Below, piece by piece: positions 19,217 through 28,707 of a DNA stretch of 58,496 bases. The stretch is taken from the NCBI GenBank assembly GCA_035551475.1, contig DASZMX010000067.1, positions 1-58,496 on the forward strand, read 5' to 3'. The DNA comes from DASZMX01 sp035551475 (GTDB lineage Bacteria; Verrucomicrobiota; Verrucomicrobiia; Limisphaerales; Palsa-1400). The notes beneath the pieces are model-generated. The model was not told where the DNA came from. It saw only the letters and a program-made list of their open reading frames with translations, and searched no databases. The position numbers and the translations under genes are program-made. The first letter of the stretch is position 1. Each line of letters starts with the position of its first letter.

Positions 19217-21100
19217 ATGATTGAATTCTGGCTCAAACTTTGGCAGCTCGCGCGCCCCTATAAGGCGCGCTTCATCGTGGGCATCATCATGGGAGTGTTG
19301 AGCGGTTTGATGGAAACGCTTGTGCTGGTCACCGCCGCGTTCGTGGTGGGAACCATCTTCTTTCATCCCGAGGATGTGGACATCCAAAAAATCACGGCGC
19401 ATCTGCCAGGATGGCTGGCGGGCCTGAAAGGAGTCATCCTTTCCTTGCAAAACTCAGTCATGTCCATCCAGCGCGCCCTTGCCGGCCAGGTGGCGGGCTC
19501 CAAGGCCGGGCTGATTTTGCTCGTCAGCCTGATTCCCGTGATGATGCTGTTGCGCGGCGTTGTCAATTATTTGAATTCCTATCTGATGAACTGGGTGGCC
19601 ATCCGCGCGGTGTGCGATCTGCGCGCCCGTCTCTTCGACCAGCTGCAAAATCAGCCGTTGAGCTTTCTCTCCCGCCTGAGCACGCCGGAGCTGATGTCGC
19701 GCATCGGCGATGCCAGCGTCCTGCAAAACATGATCGCCGTGTCCATGGTCACGATCATTCGCGAGCCGGTCACGGGCTTGACGCTTTTTGCCGCGCCTTT
19801 TTTGATTGACTGGAAGCTCACCCTGGCGACGTTCGTCGTTTTGCCGCTCTGCGCGTTTCCGGTGATCATTTACAACCGGAAAGTCCGCCAGGCGGGCGCG
19901 GCCAACCAGACCGAGGCCATGGCGCTCAACAAAGTCATGCATGAGGCGTTCACCGGCAACCGCATCATCAAGGCTTACAACCTCGAAAGCGTCATGACCG
20001 AGCGTTATGCGGTGACGCTCCGCAAATTCATCGGCCATTATATGCGCGTCGTGCGCGCCACGGAGACGCCCGGCCCGATCATCGAATTTGTCGGCTCCAT
20101 CGGCGTCGCCGCCTTGCTCGTCTATCTCGCCAGCGCCAACAAAGCCCCGGCCAGCATCGCCATTTTTGTCGTGGCGTTATTGTCGATGTACAAGCCGATC
20201 AAGGCCACCATCCGGGTGCAGAGCCAATTGCACCAGGCCCGCGCCGCGACCCAGCGGCTCTTCGAATTGCTCGCCACGCCCAATGGCATGCCTGATGTCC
20301 CGCATCCGCAGCCGGTGCAAGCCGCCGGCGCCGAAATTCATTTTGATGATGTCAGCTTTGGCTACGATCAGAAGATCGTTTTGCGCAACATTCAATTGCG
20401 GGTGCAACCGGGCCAGATGGTGGCGATTGTCGGCGGCACCGGCGGCGGCAAAACCACCCTCACCAATTTGCTGCTGCGCTTTTACGATCCCACCAGCGGC
20501 GTCATTCGCATTGGCGGGGTCGATATTCGGCAGGCTGCCTTGCGCCAGTTGCGCGCGCAAATCGCGGTCGTCACCCAGGACGTGATTCTTTTCAACGACA
20601 CCATCGCCAATAACATCGGCTACGGACGCCCCGGCGCCACGCGCGCGGAAATTGAGGACGCCGCCCGGCACGCTTTCGCGCACGATTTCATTCTCGAAAA
20701 ACCCCGCGGCTACGACGCCGTGGTGGGCGAACGCGGCGCCAATCTCTCCGGCGGCCAGCGCCAGCGCCTGGCCATCGCCCGCGCCATCCTGCGGGACGCG
20801 CCCATCCTGATCCTGGATGAGGCCACCAGTTCGCTTGACAACGAATCCGAGCGCATCGTCCAGGCCGCCCTCGACGAATTGATGAAAGGACGCACCACGA
20901 TTTGCATTGCGCATCGCCTCTCCACCGTGCGCAATGCCGATGTCATTGTGGCGATCGAGCGCGGTGAGATCATGGAAATGGGCCGGCACGATGAACTCCT
21001 GCAACACGACGGCGTCTATCACAAGCTCTACAGCCTGAGCGTCGCCACCGGACGCAACGCCCTGCAATTTCCCGAGCCCCCGGTGCCGCGCGCGGCCTGA
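19217..21100 (+). CDS. MsbA-like ABC exporter (TM and ATPase fused)
   Basis: A 627-residue half-transporter. Six TM helices occupy roughly residues 15-330; the loop between TM1 and TM2 is enlarged by about 50 residues. The ATPase domain has Walker A VGGTGGGKTT, Q-loop VVTQDVILFN, signature LSGGQRQRL, Walker B ILILDEATSSLD and H-loop IAHRLSTV. The architecture matches lipid-A flippase MsbA and related multidrug exporters. kdsA elsewhere in the window shows the host makes Kdo, which fits an LPS role, but drug or lipid export cannot be separated. Confidence 0.92.
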   Translation: MIEFWLKLWQLARPYKARFIVGIIMGVLSGLMETLVLVTAAFVVGTIFFHPEDVDIQKITAHLPGWLAGLKGVILSLQNSVMSIQRALAGQVAGSKAGLILLVSLIPVMMLLRGVVNYLNSYLMNWVAIRAVCDLRARLFDQLQNQPLSFLSRLSTPELMSRIGDASVLQNMIAVSMVTIIREPVTGLTLFAAPFLIDWKLTLATFVVLPLCAFPVIIYNRKVRQAGAANQTEAMALNKVMHEAFTGNRIIKAYNLESVMTERYAVTLRKFIGHYMRVVRATETPGPIIEFVGSIGVAALLVYLASANKAPASIAIFVVALLSMYKPIKATIRVQSQLHQARAATQRLFELLATPNGMPDVPHPQPVQAAGAEIHFDDVSFGYDQKIVLRNIQLRVQPGQMVAIVGGTGGGKTTLTNLLLRFYDPTSGVIRIGGVDIRQAALRQLRAQIAVVTQDVILFNDTIANNIGYGRPGATRAEIEDAARHAFAHDFILEKPRGYDAVVGERGANLSGGQRQRLAIARAILRDAPILILDEATSSLDNESERIVQAALDELMKGRTTICIAHRLSTVRNADVIVAIERGEIMEMGRHDELLQHDGVYHKLYSLSVATGRNALQFPEPPVPRAA

Positions 21101-21172
21101 GCGCGGCTTAGTAATTGACAAAACCAGCGGGAATTGTTTCCATCCCGTTGCCTAATAACCAATTCTTTGCCT

Positions 21173-24100
21173 ATGGCTGGCAGCAATTCAAATTTGCCGC
21201 GGAAAGTTGTGTTGCTTACAGACCAGGCGCAACCCACCGCCGGTGAGTTGACCCTGATCGCTCGGCTCCAGACGCAATTCTCCTGCAATGTTATCTCCCG
21301 CGGACCCAATACATTTGCGGCGGAGGATTTGTTGGGATTCGATCTGGCGATCATCACGCAAGGCGCCGGTTTGCCCGTGGAATTCCGCATCGTCCCCGTG
21401 CCGATGATAGTGCTGCATCCCGGCGCCCTGGCGAAGCTAGGCATGACGGGGTCGCAGGCCAGCGACTTCGGCCTGATTCCCAATACGCGCACGGTGGTGG
21501 GAGTGGGAAACCACGCCGCCACGGCGGGCTTGGCCGGCACGCTGACGGTTCTGTCCAATGCCGGCGAGATTGGCTGGGGCGCGCCGGCGCGGTCTGCGAC
21601 CAGCATCGCGTTGGATTTGCAGAGCCGCGACCATGCCTGCATTTTCTGCTATGAATTGGGCGACAAAATGGTGTCGTACCTGGCTCCGCACCGGCGCGCC
21701 GCCTTCCTGCTCGCCGCCGATTCCCTGGGCGCCTCGAATTTCACCGACGCCGGCTGGACGCTCTTTGACGCCTGTGTAATTTGGGCATTCTTTGGCGCCG
21801 AAGCCGCGCGCCGCCCCGCAGCCGTCGCGCCCGACGCTCCCGCCACGAAGATGCTTTCGGTGGAGGATTACAAGCAATGGGTGGAGGAGAATGTCGCGAA
21901 GCAAATGATCCGTCGTCTCACCCTTTGGGGCTTTGGCGGGATTGCCGGTATTCTGGCTTTGGTGGCCGGCCTCATGTCAGCCACCAGTCATATGAGGGAG
22001 CATGTGGATCAAGTCGTCGATACAAGGGTTAAGGAATATCTAGCTGATAAATACGGTCCCACCAATATTGACCTTAAGGTGGACGATTCCCTGGCCCGGA
22101 TGTTCTATCATGGCCCTCAAATGGACGAGCACATGGATCGTTATGCCTCGCGGTCCATTGAAATGGCCCTCGCCACGAACAAGGAGAAGATCGACGAGCG
22201 CGCTCGGGCGGCGGTGGTAGGTGAGGTTCAAAAGCTTCACACCGATGCGACATTTCAGGCGACGGTCAACACGGAGATCAAATACGCCTTGCTGGCCAAT
22301 CGCCCGGCCATCAACGAGGCCGCGAACGCAGCCGTGACTCTGGCGGCAAACGATCTCACTAACTTTAACAAAGCGGTGTACAGCATTTTAACCAATCGCA
22401 TCTGGCGCGGAGATATTGAGCGCCGTCGAGAATCCTTGCAATTGTTCACGATTTTTTGCGCCTCGGCGGATTCCTACCGAAATGAATTGGTCAAAATAAT
22501 ATCGGCCGATGACGACGACCCCGACTTTGAGCGGGTGCGTGTTCTGGCATTGAGAAATTGTGACGTAGGGGCAACCGACCAGGAGCGCCATCAGCTTTTT
22601 GACATCGTGTTGGCGCGGCTCGGGCGTTCCAACCGTGTCAAAGATTTATTGTCGTTTTTGCGATCGGGCCGCCTGGTTCGGGCTTCCCACTTGTCGGACT
22701 CATCCGGGCGCTTGATCAATCAGGAGGCGCACGACGCCTATGCGCTGATATTATCAAGATTTCCCGAGGAATTCGCGGCGGCCTTGTCGGCAGAAATGGA
22801 ACATTCCTCTGGATCTTTTTTCCGCTCCGTGGCGCAGGACGCACTCGCGGAAATGCCAGGTGACCAACCGGCTCTCGCGTTGGTCAAATTGAGCGGGGAT
22901 GGCGAACCACAAACCCGCACGAATGCCCTACGCGCCTTGGCCCGCCGGAAGTCAAAATTCAACGACGAAAACAATCGACAGCAAGCTCTATGTCAGCTGT
23001 GGCGAAATATTGTCCAATCCATTTCGGCCAGCGAGCGCAAACTTGCCAATGCCGAGGATCGCGTGCGCCAGCGAGACTCTCTGAGCCTGGATCGGTTGGT
23101 GCGAGATTTGGATCGAGACTTCAAAGACGCCGACACCAGTGCTTCGATTCTGCAAGAACTCAATCCAGCCGGAACCAACGACATCGATTGGGACTCCGTG
23201 GCCGCAGATTTTGCCCATGCGGAGTTCGACTACAGCGACGAACGCGATGCCCTTTACCGCGCCTTGGCTACTAATGATTGGCCGCTCGTAGAGAGCAAAC
23301 TTTGGCCTGCCGTGGCCGATAGCTCCCGTTCCAGCGCCCGGCTTGCCACGGTCCTGCTTGATGCCTGGTGGAAACGCCTGAGGGTCGAGGACGCGGAAGG
23401 GCAATTTGGCGCGGCCCTGAATAGGATGGTTGCGGACACGCGCTGGGTTTATGATGAGGAGTTGGCGGCGTACGTCGAGCAAAGCGTCCGGGCGAGCGCC
23501 GCGACCAATTTCACCCCCGTCATTGCCAAATGTCATCAGGCTCTTCTGGATGAAATCCTCTCCACCAATGCGACAGACCGCATTGCGAATTCGGCATTGC
23601 GGGTAGCAGTAACCTGTGACGGTAAAACCGATCCTCCTTATGGCGCAAGTTTGACTATGATCAGCAACTGTGTTGCCCTCGTGCGGCAATCCACCAATGC
23701 CATCCTGTGTGTGCGCACTCTTACCGATTTGCTGGACTATTGCGTCGGAGCTGAATCCCCGCGCTCGTTGGCGCCGTATTTGGAAACGAATTTGACCCTG
23801 GCCATCAACGCTCCCTGCAGCAACGCGGTTGCCGCCACCCGGACCCAACTCGCGAGATACTATGTCACGGTCGCCAACCAGATCGATCTATTCGGAGACG
23901 CCGTCACCCCTGAGCAGTTCGCGGGCGCCCTCGATTTGTTGAACCGCGCGGCCGATCTTGTTCAAGACAAGAAGAATATTGCCCAGCAACGCGGCCTCGT
24001 CAAAGTAGTGCTGAATGATTTCCCGGGCGCCGAGGCGGATATGCAGCTGTCCCTGGAGCGATTCCCCGGCTCTGATTCTCAAAGCCGCCGCCGGCGCGCG

Positions 24101-24436
24101 GGCGCGCGGGAGAATCTCGGCTTGGTGTACCTGAAGCGCGGTGAATGGGAGCGGACTCTCACCAATTGCGCTTACACCGAGGCCGAGCTGCGCGGTGATT
24201 CTACCCAGCCGGTCCGTGATGAGCTGGTTTGGAACAATGTCTTCCAATGGATTGCGGCCGACAAAACCACGAATGCCGCGAAACGCGAAGAGTCGCGCGC
24301 GCGGCTGCGGAACATGGGTAATCTCAATGGGGAAATCCGCTCCCTAAAAGCCTATTTGCCAGTTTCCTATTTGCCCTATGCCACGAACGCCTTGGAGCTG
24401 GGACGCGAGACTTACGCCGGCTCGCTGGAACGATAG
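21173..24436 (+). CDS. Large membrane-anchored protein: amidotransferase-like domain, TM helix, helical/TPR-like region
   Basis: A 1087-residue protein. Residues 10-215 resemble a class I glutamine-amidotransferase-like (ThuA-like) domain often found exported in Verrucomicrobiota and Planctomycetes. Visible elements are KVVLLTD, FDLAIITQGAG, PMIVLHPGALAKLGMTG, HAATAGLAGTLTVLSN and DAGWTLFDACVIWAF. I see no catalytic Cys triad. No signal peptide precedes it; one TM helix lies at 249-269, so this domain is predicted cytoplasmic. A long mostly helical region follows, with HEAT/TPR-like segments (NALRALARRKS; NLGLVYLKRGEWERTLTNCAY). The function is unknown. ATG 21173 is chosen because the domain starts right after it. 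The 3' end overlaps the convergent gene by 25 bases. Confidence 0.85.
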   Translation: MAGSNSNLPRKVVLLTDQAQPTAGELTLIARLQTQFSCNVISRGPNTFAAEDLLGFDLAIITQGAGLPVEFRIVPVPMIVLHPGALAKLGMTGSQASDFGLIPNTRTVVGVGNHAATAGLAGTLTVLSNAGEIGWGAPARSATSIALDLQSRDHACIFCYELGDKMVSYLAPHRRAAFLLAADSLGASNFTDAGWTLFDACVIWAFFGAEAARRPAAVAPDAPATKMLSVEDYKQWVEENVAKQMIRRLTLWGFGGIAGILALVAGLMSATSHMREHVDQVVDTRVKEYLADKYGPTNIDLKVDDSLARMFYHGPQMDEHMDRYASRSIEMALATNKEKIDERARAAVVGEVQKLHTDATFQATVNTEIKYALLANRPAINEAANAAVTLAANDLTNFNKAVYSILTNRIWRGDIERRRESLQLFTIFCASADSYRNELVKIISADDDDPDFERVRVLALRNCDVGATDQERHQLFDIVLARLGRSNRVKDLLSFLRSGRLVRASHLSDSSGRLINQEAHDAYALILSRFPEEFAAALSAEMEHSSGSFFRSVAQDALAEMPGDQPALALVKLSGDGEPQTRTNALRALARRKSKFNDENNRQQALCQLWRNIVQSISASERKLANAEDRVRQRDSLSLDRLVRDLDRDFKDADTSASILQELNPAGTNDIDWDSVAADFAHAEFDYSDERDALYRALATNDWPLVESKLWPAVADSSRSSARLATVLLDAWWKRLRVEDAEGQFGAALNRMVADTRWVYDEELAAYVEQSVRASAATNFTPVIAKCHQALLDEILSTNATDRIANSALRVAVTCDGKTDPPYGASLTMISNCVALVRQSTNAILCVRTLTDLLDYCVGAESPRSLAPYLETNLTLAINAPCSNAVAATRTQLARYYVTVANQIDLFGDAVTPEQFAGALDLLNRAADLVQDKKNIAQQRGLVKVVLNDFPGAEADMQLSLERFPGSDSQSRRRRAGARENLGLVYLKRGEWERTLTNCAYTEAELRGDSTQPVRDELVWNNVFQWIAADKTTNAAKREESRARLRNMGNLNGEIRSLKAYLPVSYLPYATNALELGRETYAGSLER

Positions 24437-24891
24437 CCGGCCCGACAGGCGGCGGCGAATTTGGGGCGGGTCATGAAAAATAGCAGGGCCGCCGGGTAGG
24501 CCATGCTGAAAAGCGTGCTGAGCGCCGTCACCAAGTTCACGAAGACGGCTTTGACGGAGGGCGGGATGCGATCCGTGCCGGGAATGAGGTGGGTGTATTT
24601 CGCGATCACGGGAATGGTCGCGAGCGTCACCACGATGGCAAAGATCGCCCAGGCGATGGACAAGAGGCGCGCCCAATTTTTGCACGAAAATAATCCGATG
24701 GCTGCCACCACGAGAATTAACCCTGCGCCAGCCTGCACCAACCCGCTCACCCAAACCCACGGAACCATGCCGGGGTCGTTGGCGAAGGACTTGGCCATAG
24801 GCGAGATAAAGAGCAGGCCGGCCAGGCTGAACAACCCATAACCGAGGTTGAGAATTCCCAGGATCGTGGCCGATAGGGGTCGCGGCTGCAT
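24412..24891 (-). CDS. Small four-helix membrane protein, unknown function
   Basis: A 159-residue protein with four predicted TM helices (starting near residues 8, 48, 72 and 112). It starts MQPRPLSATILGILNLGYG, resembling small uncharacterised membrane proteins of Verrucomicrobiota. There is no catalytic motif. It overlaps the convergent 1087-residue gene by 25 bases at the 3' ends. It stands 43 bases before the DUF1501 stop on the same strand, so it could be transcribed separately. Confidence 0.7.
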   Translation of the reverse strand: MQPRPLSATILGILNLGYGLFSLAGLLFISPMAKSFANDPGMVPWVWVSGLVQAGAGLILVVAAIGLFSCKNWARLLSIAWAIFAIVVTLATIPVIAKYTHLIPGTDRIPPSVKAVFVNLVTALSTLFSMAYPAALLFFMTRPKFAAACRAGYRSSEPA

Positions 24892-24934
24892 GGCCCAAAT
24901 GTAAAGTCGCCGCGCCGCCGCGCAAGCGGCAATG

Positions 24935-26398
24935 TCACGCCAGCATGGCGTCGATGGGCTCGCCTTTGCCGTCCTTTGTCACATAAAAAGGGCGGCCTTC
25001 GGTTTCGTAGCTGTGATCGGCCGGAATGCCGAGCGCCTTGTAAATCGTGGCGTGGGTGTCGATAAGCTTCACGGGATTTTCCACCGGAACCATGGGATGC
25101 CGGTCGGCGGTCTTGCCGTGGACGTAGCCTTCCTTGAACCCGCCGCCAAAAAAGAGCATTTGGTTGCCGCTGCTGAAATGGCCGTGGAACCCATACATCT
25201 TTTCGTTTTCAATGATGAGCTTCTCGCCGTCATGCCGTTCCGTCGCGCCTTCCGGTTCGACCCCGGCGGACGGCGCGGCGGCAATGGTGCGCCCAAATTC
25301 CGTGGCGACGCAGACGAGCGTCCGTTTCAGCAAGCCGCGTTCGTGCAGGTCGCGCACGAGTTGGGCGATGGGCCCGTCGATTTGCTTCTTCATTTCCACC
25401 ATGCGCTGGCGGCCGTTCTCGTGCATGTCGAAGCCTTTGAAGGGGCCATATTGATATTCCACCTGCACGTAGCGCGCGCCGCTTTCCACCAGGCGCCGCG
25501 CCAGCAGGCAGCCTTCCCCGAAACGGTTGCCGTAAAAATAGCCCGCATCCAATTCGTCCCGCGCCGTGATTTTGGGCTGGTACGCCTGGATGATTTCTGG
25601 TTTTTCCTCTTGACGATAGTTGAAGGCCCGTTTCACCGGCGAATCCATCATCGCCCGCGCCTCGGCCATCACCTTCATGTAATCCTGCGCCTTGCCCGCG
25701 CCCTGCAAATCCTGGTTCGCCGCTTTCGCCACCGCGTTTAAATAGGCTTGACGCCGATCCAGCCGGTCCAGCTTCATCCCTGCCGCCGCGTGCAGCGTGG
25801 CCAGCCCGCGCGCCGGGTCGGGGATCATGAACGGCGCATGGTTCACCCCGTAAAAGCCAGGCCCGATAAATTCACCGATGAACAATTTCTCCGCGTCGCT
25901 CGTGTCAATATCGCGTCCGATGTAAATGTATGCCGGGACATTGGGATCGCGCCGCCCCAGCGAGCGGCTCACCACCGCCCCAATGCTCGGCGCCTTGACG
26001 CCCGCCGGGAAAAGGTACCCGGTCATCATGTAATACTGCGCCTTTAAATGTATCGCCCCGAACTTGGTGTCATAGGTGAGGCTCCGCAAAATCGTCCCGT
26101 GATGCATGACGGAGGCAATGTTCTCCAGACCTTCGCCCAAAAAAACTCCGTCCACCGACGTCGGAATGGGACGGCAGGTTCCCAGCAATTCGCTGCCCTT
26201 CATGCCTTGGCGATAAGGCGTGTGTTGCTTCGGATCCCACGTGTCCGTCTGCGCCACGCCGCCGGGCAGCCAGATCATGATCATGGCATCGGCGGTGGCC
26301 TTCAGCGCCGGCTCCTCCGCGCGGGTCCACGACGGCAGGGCCAGCCCGGCTGTGCCCAGGGCGCACGTTTTCAGAAAATCACGGCGATTTAGATTCAT
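24935..26398 (-). CDS. DUF1501 protein with Tat signal
   Basis: A 487-residue exported protein of the DUF1501 family (alkaline-phosphatase/sulfatase-like fold). The N-terminal NRRDFLKTCALGTAGLALPS is a Tat signal. The family blocks are MIMIWLPGGVAQTDTWDPK, ATEFGRTIA, HGHFSSGNQMLFFGGGFKEG and DTHATIYKALGIP. It lies seven bases downstream of the DUF1549/DUF1553 gene. This pairing recurs in Planctomycetes and Verrucomicrobiota; its biochemical role is not established, although polysaccharide-related functions are suspected. Confidence 0.93.
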   Translation of the reverse strand: MNLNRRDFLKTCALGTAGLALPSWTRAEEPALKATADAMIMIWLPGGVAQTDTWDPKQHTPYRQGMKGSELLGTCRPIPTSVDGVFLGEGLENIASVMHHGTILRSLTYDTKFGAIHLKAQYYMMTGYLFPAGVKAPSIGAVVSRSLGRRDPNVPAYIYIGRDIDTSDAEKLFIGEFIGPGFYGVNHAPFMIPDPARGLATLHAAAGMKLDRLDRRQAYLNAVAKAANQDLQGAGKAQDYMKVMAEARAMMDSPVKRAFNYRQEEKPEIIQAYQPKITARDELDAGYFYGNRFGEGCLLARRLVESGARYVQVEYQYGPFKGFDMHENGRQRMVEMKKQIDGPIAQLVRDLHERGLLKRTLVCVATEFGRTIAAAPSAGVEPEGATERHDGEKLIIENEKMYGFHGHFSSGNQMLFFGGGFKEGYVHGKTADRHPMVPVENPVKLIDTHATIYKALGIPADHSYETEGRPFYVTKDGKGEPIDAMLA

Positions 26399-26405
26399 CT
26401 TGACC

Positions 26406-28550
26406 TCATCGAATAAATTGAAATTCCGGGCTGACGACCAGCGCCCACATCATGTCGCCCAAGGGTTCGGTCTCGGGATGCGGCGGTCGATGCTCCAGGC
26501 CGGCCTTGTCCCAGTAAACCGTTCCCCCCGATTGATCGAAGGAGATGCCTGAAATCGTTTCGTCGGGATTAAGCCCCACTTCCCTCACCGGGATTTCCAG
26601 CCGCACCCATTCCCCAGCCTTCGGCAGCGCCCCCATTTTTCGGCGCGAGGGCCCGGTATCGCCGTAGCCAATTTTGTCTTCGCCCCAAAACGCCCGGTGT
26701 TCCCAGCCGTTTTGGTTCCATTGCACCATGATTTCTGCGGGCGCATTGGTCGGCTCCAAATAAACATAGGCGAACAAACGATCATCCCGCTCAAATTTCA
26801 CGGGCGGCAGGTCCGTCACCAAATGTTGCTGCTTGGCCTTGTCCACGCTGGCGCTGTTCATGTGCGCCCGGGTCCCGCCGAACACCGGGTAGGCGGGGCC
26901 CTCGACCCAGCGCCACGCCGCCAAATCCGCGCGCGCGCCCGGCGGAAGATCGCCATCCACCCAAACCGTTTCAGCAGTTTTGGCCCGCAGGGGCGCGGCG
27001 CCGGGCACGTTGTCCTGCAAATACTTTAATCCCAGCGCCATTTCGCCCGCCGTCGGAGGCCGGTTCAACACTGTCCAATAAAGCTCGCGCACGACTTTTT
27101 TCTGGTCTTTCTGTGAAGCCCATTCGTCCAAAATTTCCCCGTCGTACACGAAATGATAAAGCTCCGGCCCGTTCAACATTTCCAGCGATTGCACCACCGC
27201 CACGTCGTCGGGCCGGCTGGTGCTCACCTCGTTGCGGGTGGGCGGACGCCCCAGCGCGCGCGTCAAGGCGGTGGAGGCCGCGTCGCGATACAGCCGCGGC
27301 CCGCTCCAGCCCGGCGCCGCGGCTTTGTGGATGCTGTCAATTACTTGTTCGGCGGTCAGGCGGCGGAGCGACGGGGAACGCACATATCGCGGCGCATCCG
27401 GCTTCTGCATGTTGAACGTGTCCTCCAGCGCGGGGTTGTAGCGCTGCTGGTAGGTTCGGCTCGTCACGATCAGCGCGATTGTATGCTTCAAGTCGTAACC
27501 GTGCCGCATGAAGTCGTCCGCCAGCCAATGAAGCAATTCCGGGTGGCTGGGCTCGCGGTCGGAGCGAAAATCATCCACGGGCTCCACGAGTCCAAGTCCT
27601 ACGAATCGCTTCCACAGCCGGTTCACAATCGCCTGCGAAAAACGCTCGTTGCAAGGATCGATCAATCGTGTGGTCAGGTAATGCAGGCGCGCTTCTTGCG
27701 TGGATGGAACATTCGTCGGCGCGCCCGGCGCGTCGAAGGGGAACGCCGCCGGCACAAATTCTCCCATGTGTTTCTCGCAGCGAATCACCTCCAGGTCATT
27801 CGTGCTGAAGAGCCCGGCGAACGCCGTGAATCGCTTCTGCGGCCATTCCTTGTTCAGGAAATGGTTGTGGCAACTCGCGCACTTCATTTCGGTCGCCATG
27901 AAAATTTGCGCCGTGTTGGCGGCGGTTTGAATGGTGTCGCTGTGCGTGTCGGTGCGCACGAAGCCGTTGACGTTGGTGTGCGTGTTGGCCGTTTGCACAT
28001 TGGCGTGCTTATAGCCTGGCATGGTGGGGTCCAGCAGCTCCGCGACAAACAAGTCGTAGGGTTTGTTCGTGACAAAACTGCGGTAAATAAAATCTCCATA
28101 ATCCCCGTGCGTGGCCACGCCGCCCGCCGTGGATTGGCTGGCCAGGGCGTCTTCCCAGAACGGCGTCCAGTGCGCGGCGTAATCCTCGTTGCGCGCCAGC
28201 AGCGCCTCCGCCAGTTTCGTCCTCTTGTCCCGTCTTTTATCCGCGACAAACGCCCGGCTTTCGGCGGCGGACGGAATGATGCCGATCAAATCCAGGTAAA
28301 GACGGCGCGCGAAGGTCGCGTCGTCGCACAGTGGCGGTGGGGTTTTGGCTTCCGGCAGGTGCGCCTCGTCCCATTTGGCCGTGATGAATGAATCGATGCT
28401 GGCATTCTTCCAACTGGCCGGGGCCGGAGGCAAGGCGGCCAGGCGCTCATTGCGCCGCGCGATAAAATCATCGTTCGTCGTTGCCCCATGCGCGGCGGCC
28501 GCCAGCGCGCAGGCGAGCATCCATCCCAGTGATTGGCGCAAGTGAAACAT
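26406..28550 (-). CDS. DUF1549/DUF1553 protein with inserted domain
   Basis: A 714-residue exported protein with a signal peptide (HLRQSLGWMLACALAAAAHG). DUF1549 covers roughly residues 40-240 (DSFITAKWDE, RRLYLDLIGIIP) and ends in a CxxCH motif (MKCASCHNHF) that could bind haem. DUF1553 follows (AIVNRLWKRFVGLGLVEPVDDF). Before the last family block (DMMWALVVSPEFQFIR) about 165 residues (528-695) are inserted; they resemble a beta-rich binding or LamG-like domain. ATG 28550 gives the signal peptide. It is co-transcribed with DUF1501 and divergent from the 28708 gene. Confidence 0.92.
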   Translation of the reverse strand: MFHLRQSLGWMLACALAAAAHGATTNDDFIARRNERLAALPPAPASWKNASIDSFITAKWDEAHLPEAKTPPPLCDDATFARRLYLDLIGIIPSAAESRAFVADKRRDKRTKLAEALLARNEDYAAHWTPFWEDALASQSTAGGVATHGDYGDFIYRSFVTNKPYDLFVAELLDPTMPGYKHANVQTANTHTNVNGFVRTDTHSDTIQTAANTAQIFMATEMKCASCHNHFLNKEWPQKRFTAFAGLFSTNDLEVIRCEKHMGEFVPAAFPFDAPGAPTNVPSTQEARLHYLTTRLIDPCNERFSQAIVNRLWKRFVGLGLVEPVDDFRSDREPSHPELLHWLADDFMRHGYDLKHTIALIVTSRTYQQRYNPALEDTFNMQKPDAPRYVRSPSLRRLTAEQVIDSIHKAAAPGWSGPRLYRDAASTALTRALGRPPTRNEVSTSRPDDVAVVQSLEMLNGPELYHFVYDGEILDEWASQKDQKKVVRELYWTVLNRPPTAGEMALGLKYLQDNVPGAAPLRAKTAETVWVDGDLPPGARADLAAWRWVEGPAYPVFGGTRAHMNSASVDKAKQQHLVTDLPPVKFERDDRLFAYVYLEPTNAPAEIMVQWNQNGWEHRAFWGEDKIGYGDTGPSRRKMGALPKAGEWVRLEIPVREVGLNPDETISGISFDQSGGTVYWDKAGLEHRPPHPETEPLGDMMWALVVSPEFQFIR

Positions 28551-28663
28551 TGGCTGAATTTTGACCTGACTTTTGGGTGTCCTATTCAACCACAATGCCG
28601 CAGCGGCTCCAAGCAAAAGGCGGAGAAGAGTGAAAGTAGGGCGGAAAATACCCGCTGGCGTTC

Positions 28664-28684
28664 ATAGTGTTCCGCACTATAGTG
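28664..28684. promoter_or_regulatory. Overlapping inverted repeats ahead of the DUF3857 gene
   Basis: ATAGTG (28664-28669), a 5-base spacer, CACTAT (28675-28680) and AGTG (28681-28684) form two overlapping dyads, including the 10-base palindrome CACTATAGTG. The site lies 24 bases upstream of the start at 28708 in the divergent region. It is a candidate operator; no regulator is nearby. Confidence 0.35.
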
Positions 28685-28707
28685 AGGCTCCGTTCGTGCT
28701 TATCGTT

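Noticed and set aside
27153..28391. 412-codon plus frame under the DUF1549 gene
   Set aside because: Antisense shadow, Arg/Gly/Val-rich without domain features.
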